Shown piece after piece: positions 59,901 through 64,000 of a DNA stretch of 64,000 nucleotides. The translations under genes and the position numbers were made by a program. Each line of letters starts with the position of its first letter. Position 1 is the stretch's first letter. The notes under the pieces were generated by a model, which worked only from the letters and a program-made list of their open reading frames with translations, ran no database searches and was not told the DNA's origin. The stretch is from assembly GCA_027627225.1 (NCBI GenBank), contig CM051028.1, forward strand, positions 14,851,201 to 14,915,200, written 5' to 3'. Source of the DNA: Congeria kusceri. Lineage: Eukaryota > Mollusca > Bivalvia > Myida > Dreissenidae.

Positions 59901-60959
59901 ATATGGCAGTCGTGGCAAGGTCAAGGGCACCTACTTTACAGCAAGTTTAAGAAGGTCAAGGACATATATGTTACAGAAAGATCCAAGACACCTGTTACAG
60001 CAAGGTCAAGGACACCTATATTACAGCAATGTCAAGGACACCTATGTTACATCGAGGTCAAGGACACCTATGTTACAGCAAGGTCAAGGACACCTTTGTT
60101 AAAGCAATGTCAGGGACTACTGTTACAGCAAGGTCAAGGACATCTATGTTACAGCAATGTCAAGGACATCTATGTTACAGCAAGATCAAGGACATCTATG
60201 TTACAGCAATGTCAAAAACATCTATGTTACAGCAAGGTCAAGGACAGCTATATTACAAAAATGTCAAGGACACCTATGTTGCCTTTAAAACTGAAAGAGG
60301 TTTAGGTTGAGAATCTATAATGTGCAATATCTCCATTAACTGCAACCAAACTAACAGTGCACCATGTTCACTTGCATAGTGATCAATGAAAACATATTAA
60401 AATGCTAGAAAGAATATTCATCAAACGTCAGGTGAGCTTATGTGACAAATATTGCCCCTATTAGCAAAATTATATCATTGAATGCTATGGACATTGGAGA
60501 GATCACGAGAAAATTCTTACAATATTTCATGAAGCAGAAAACTTGAGTAAACAATAGCCTTCCCTGAATATCAATGAACATCACGAAGAAATCAGTACGG
60601 AAATCTATTGTATACCACACACTGACCCTAACTTTCATAATTACATGAGGGAACACATTTCAGCATATGGTTATCGTAGATGTTCTACAGATCAGGTGTG
60701 AACACATTTCAGAATATCCCACATGTTCTATAGATCAGGCCTCCTTTTTAAAATATCACTGAAATATCGCTAGACTTTCAAAGTTACACGAATGAACAAA
60801 TGTCACCATACCATACATAAACTAAAGATCAGGTGTACATGACATATTATCACTAGCACTCACAGTCCAGGTTATCAAGGGGGTTGGAGGAGACGCCACC
60901 TGGAGGGACTCCTGGCGCTGTGCTGGACTTCAGTGGACGCACAGATCCGAACTTCTCCA
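56972..60959 (-). CDS. RTRAF: RTRAF (hCLE/C14orf166), C-terminal part; 5' end beyond window
   Basis: RTRAF is a subunit of the tRNA-ligase complex with RTCB and DDX1, and of RNA-transport granules; it also affects RNA polymerase II transcription. Exons in gene order: 60864-60959, 59802-59890, 59434-59502, 59150-59198, 56972-57129; all four junctions agree in phase. The landmarks NDPDFKAGVTSLAMMLQI, VCLVVKEKLSKE, TVLGFDTG and ILRLLHIRDLRELQSQIN match the human protein in order. It ends ANPKTTLPRDKFSRR. About 153 of an expected 240 or so residues are here. The N-terminal exons were not found up to 64000, so they probably lie outside. The linker exon (60864) is the least conserved. The stop is shared with the family end, so the C-terminus is complete. 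Confidence 0.93.
57600..58405. repeat. Three-unit repeat of about 260 bp in RTRAF intron
   Basis: Units start near 57615, 57888 and 58138 with GGCCCGTACTCACAAAACTT-like sequence, followed by AACTTAAGGAAAGTTCTTAA and later CTTGTAAGCTTTGTGGATAT-like ends. The open frame at 57610-57831 is part of the repeat. Confidence 0.75.
58459..58722. mobile_element. Palindromic dreissenid-type MITE, copy 10
   Basis: It opens GTGGCGTGGCGTGGGAAAAC and closes TTTTCCCACGACGCCCCTCA. Both inner palindromes are clear. It lies in an RTRAF intron. Confidence 0.88.
59692..59767 (-). other. 76-nt intronic hairpin, 30-bp stem
   Basis: CGAGGGTTGAGTGTGAAACT continues to 59721 and pairs with 59738-59767, ending TCGCAATCAACCCTCG. 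About 27 of 30 pairs hold and the loop is 16 nt. It is in the RTRAF intron just after the exon at 59802. It may be a precursor-miRNA-like hairpin or a remnant of a fold-back element. Confidence 0.7.
59920..60290. repeat. 26-bp minisatellite, about 14 units
   Basis: AAGGTCAAGGACACCTATGT plus TACAGC recurs with period 26 (for example 60021 and 60047). It alternates GCAAGGTC and GCAATGTC, hinting at a 52-bp dimer. Three overlapping frames stay open across it. Confidence 0.9.
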
Positions 60960-61009
60960 CTGCAAGAGAACAATAGTTTTTGTAAAACAATTATGATCCC
61001 TCTAGGTTA

Positions 61010-61300
61010 AAAGCAATCTTTAAAATATCTACTTTGGTGAAGATTGGATGAAAACTGTTGGACATTGAGAGCAAAAACTGCAAAAAAGTCCAATTTCACA
61101 TAAATCAAGGGCCATTACTCTGCAGTTCCTGGGGCGATTTCATTGATCATCAAACTTGGCTAAGATATTATCCCCTCAAACATTTTTATCAAGTTTGATG
61201 AAGATTGGATTAAAACTGTTGGACTTAAGAGAGCTGAAATCGCAAAAAAGGTCAATTTTAGATAATTCAAAGGCCATAACCAATCTGACTAAAGTGCACT
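61010..61300. repeat. Interspersed repeat (inverted, relative of 8816)
   Basis: TGAAGATTGGATGAAAACTG twice, plus TTCCTGGGGCGATTTCATTG and CTAGGTTAAAAGCAATCTTT. The last phrase is also at 28218. Confidence 0.7.
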
Positions 61301-61729
61301 ATCTTCCTACAGGAAGATCTGATGACGGCCTGTTGAATTACTTCTTCTTGCAAACCTGGAATTTTCAATAAAGCTATTTATATCTCAACCAATAGGATTG
61401 TTCCTTTGAAGAAGCATTATGTTGTTTTTGTGTGTGTTGTAATTTACGACTAGATTTATTATTTTCCATGGAATGTTGCACATAATAGATATTTCTACCA
61501 CAACTTGTTCTTATTTGGTGTATATCCCATGAATTGACTCTAAAATTGTGTTTACATGGTAACTGAATGTTTAATAACTTCACGTTGGGATCCCAGCTAA
61601 TTTCACTTTCACTTTCAAAACCATGAAAGCAAGGCTCTGATTGGCTGATTGAAAAGTTGTCAGAAGATGACCTTCTACTGGTCGTCCTCAGATCCAAATG
61701 CGAAGCGTATTTTAAGATTTTATTTTAAT

Positions 61730-61915
61730 CAGACTGAGGCCATAACTTCACAATTCTACGGATGATTTGGCTGATTGTTGAACTGGGCAAACATTTTCAT
61801 GAAATTCGGTGAAGATCGGATGAAAACTGTTGGACCTCCGGAAAGGAAAGTAGTCTACCGACAGACTGATGAACATTAGCAAACCAACTGACCCCGCCAT
61901 CTTCGATAGGGGACT
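61730..61915. repeat. Interspersed repeat fragment (relative of 17640)
   Basis: GAAGATCGGATGAAAACTGT and TCTACCGACAGACTGATGAA, with GCCATCTTCGATAGGGGAC at its end. Confidence 0.7.
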
Positions 61916-62003
61916 TAATAATACATGACTTATGAACATTAACACTGAAGACACCACTATATAATATTTTTATTTTGTATTGTCAGCAGATGTTTAATAT
62001 TAA

Positions 62004-63532
62004 CCTTTAGCGTGCTGCCGTCGCATAAATGCAAAATACGCTTTCTTTTCTAGTACACTGCAGTCGCTTTGACAACACAGTCAACTTTATACACCACGAC
62101 ATTGTGGTCGCTTTTATGCGACAAGCCGATCGATTATTGTATACAGTGTTTATTCGGTAACAATTTTTACTATACCCTCAGTAAAGATCATATTGGGTCA
62201 AATCAACATCAAAACAGCGTTTTGTCGTTAAAAAATGAACTAAAAGAGCATAATTTATGTGATTTTTGGACAAGTATGGCACGGATGGATGCAGCTGCAC
62301 TTCTTGCAGAAATTTTCGCTAAAACTGGCAGCGAAATTGAAGGATCTGATCAAGGTAAAGTAGTTATTTTGCATTTTCGCGAACCAGAAATGTCAATTTC
62401 ATATTTTCAAATGACATTTGTTTTTCCAATGATTTGTTGTAAATGCATTAGTATTATAAATGTCTAGTTCATTTTTTTTAAATGAATACAATATTGATCG
62501 TTGTTTGTCACAGTTGAATTTTATTACTGCAAAATAGATAACTCTGGTGGGAATAAAGGTGTTAAATAATTAAGATTTAGAATGTTGTTGTTTTTAAATT
62601 AATTATTGATTTAGTGTTTTACATTAGGATGCATTATTTTATTTTGGATATTGTATGACGATAAAAATGTGTTGTATATGAAAATCCTTACTTGTTTGGT
62701 AGACGCAGATATATGTCATGGTAAATGTGGGTTTAGATGTTTGTTTTTATGTTTTCTGGAATTTCTCTTACAGAGTTTCCTGGTGATGTCAAACCAGATG
62801 CATCAGCTACAAAGAATTCTGATTCTGAAGATGACCCTGGAACAAACCACGAGCAACTACCGCGAGCAGATTACGAACGCCCCTCTTGAAAACTGGCTGA
62901 AGATGAGTTCATTGAATATTGTCTTGATGTTTGCTGATATTATAGATATTTCAATTTTCATTTATAATTGGAATTGACTACAGTTGTATGCTTTGAACAC
63001 TAACAATCATGTACATGTATTGAAATTATCTTGTTTATATACGTGTAGTTACCAGGACAATTGTAAACATAGCGCTGTTTTACATGCTCAGTATTACATG
63101 ATACTGTTTTCCGATCAATTCTGTGTTTGACTGATTATTATTTTGTTCATGATATGTCATAATATTTGTATTTATATATTTCTTTATTAGATATATATTA
63201 TTTATTCAGTTTAAATTAATTTATTTATGTATTTGTTCCTAAAAATAGCCGGTATTTCTACAAAATAAATATGTTTAAATGAAATTCAGAAATCAATATT
63301 TGTTCTATACCTTAATTGTGTCGATCATTATAAAAATCATTTTTATACCAATCTACATAACAAAAGATTTATTAAAATCCATTCACTAATAAGGGAGAAA
63401 ATGGCCTTTAATAATGGTCACTGCTTGTCTTTTTGACCATCAAAATTAATCCAGTTTCAGGGATGAGGTTGTAACGTCATTTGGGCAGTGTCCTGCATTA
63501 CTACACTCCTTGCATAGGCAGCACGCTAAAGG
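62004..63532. mobile_element. piggyBac-type non-autonomous element, TTAA-flanked, 1529 bp
   Basis: CCTTTAGCGTGCTGCC (62004-62019) and GGCAGCACGCTAAAGG (63517-63532) are perfect 16-bp inverted repeats. TTAA flanks both ends (62000-62003, 63533-63536), the piggyBac target. A subterminal pair GTCGCATAAATGC (62019) and GCTTTTATGCGACA (62110) is also inverted. The inside holds a short two-exon ORF, but no room for a complete transposase of about 550 residues. Confidence 0.85.
62276..62889 (+). CDS. Short two-exon acidic ORF inside the piggyBac-type element
   Basis: Exon 1 (62276-62355) begins MARMDAAALLAEIFAKTG and ends at CAAG before GTAAAG. Exon 2 starts at 62775 after TCTTACAG and runs EFPGDVKPDASATKNS to SDSEDDPG and the stop near 62889. 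Splice phases agree (phase 1). The product is about 65 residues, acidic and probably disordered. PiggyBac transposases often start with an acidic disordered region, so this may be the N-terminus left after internal deletion. That is inference; no DDD catalytic residues are present. Confidence 0.45.
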
Positions 63533-63536
63533 TTAA

Positions 63537-64000
63537 GCAATGTACACAGGTACCTGAAACTTTCAGATTTCACTACATGTATACTGGTATCCTTCTTTCC
63601 TATAGATTCAGCAATTCCTATAGATTCGGCCACCCCCAGATAATGAAAATTACCTATTTAATTAACTATTATTTCTTACAAAACTTGTGTTAGTTATCTG
63701 TATTGAAACAATTCTATCACATAAATTGCTACACACTTTGTGCATAAGCTAAGAATTTTGTAAACATTGATTTTTAAACAGTTTGCTAGAGTGTGTTAGT
63801 CCAATAAAGAATGCTTCTAATGAATTATATCAAAATTGTAACAAAATTTTAGTGTTTTCTTATAAAACTGAAGACCGAACCAAATAATAGGAAACTTCTG
63901 ACAACTTCATGGATGCTAGGCTGCCTTCATAGAATTGGTCAGTAATTAAGTGAATGGCTGATCTCTAAATTATCTGGCCTTATTTAGTAGGAGAGACCTT
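63537..64000. other. AT-rich DNA, no gene seen
   Basis: Expected direction of the missing RTRAF 5' exons, but no match to the conserved N-terminus could be found on the minus strand. Confidence 0.45.

Noticed and set aside
59848..60310. Three overlapping plus-strand ORFs
   Set aside because: All derive from the 26-bp minisatellite; RTRAF lies on the other strand.
62069..62275. N-terminal extension of the piggyBac-internal ORF
   Set aside because: No ATG precedes 62276 in that frame; the extension runs through terminal transposon sequence.

Overview
The window is animal nuclear DNA: AT-rich, with split genes using GT-AG introns, long introns and dense repeats. It is most likely a bivalve, probably a dreissenid mussel (Dreissena). 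That genus call rests on recognising an abundant palindromic repeat (termini near ATGAGGCGCGTCGTGGG, inner core GATTAGCCTGTGCAG) that occurs ten times here, and on mollusc-type elements ending in AGCTCACCTG or GCTCGACTATTC. No bacterial operons, CRISPR arrays or phage genes are present.

Four conserved single-copy eukaryotic genes can be rebuilt exon by exon, mostly with matching splice phases. RBM34 (+, 6466-22092) is a nucleolar two-RRM protein. NRDE2 (-, 26710-36247, first coding exon not found) is the MTR4/exosome regulator. They lie tail to tail. ATG14 (+, 43209-52007) is the autophagy PI3-kinase targeting subunit. RTRAF (-, 56972-60959, 5' part beyond the window) is the tRNA-ligase and RNA-transport factor. 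These two also lie tail to tail. NRDE2 and ATG14 are head to head across about 7 kb. Three of the four gene products act on RNA, but nothing shows that they are functionally linked.

The rest is almost all non-autonomous transposons, satellites and minisatellites. Elements with visible boundaries include a TTAA-flanked piggyBac-type element with a two-exon acidic ORF (62004-63532), a fold-back element with an 8-bp duplication (36487-36877), a fold-back element with subterminal AAGCGTACCA clusters inside ATG14 intron 1 (43576-44382), two copies of a 450-bp MITE (one nested with a CTTAT duplication), and two elements that share termini but carry different central satellites (2191-3567 and 19189-20763).

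The most unusual coding features are both in RBM34. A 72-bp unit repeated four times starts at an exon-intron boundary, so four in-frame 5' splice sites sit inside RRM1. The C-terminal tail carries about 20 copies of a GNKSF-like repeat. All identifications come from reading the sequence and from remembered family features. No database search was run.
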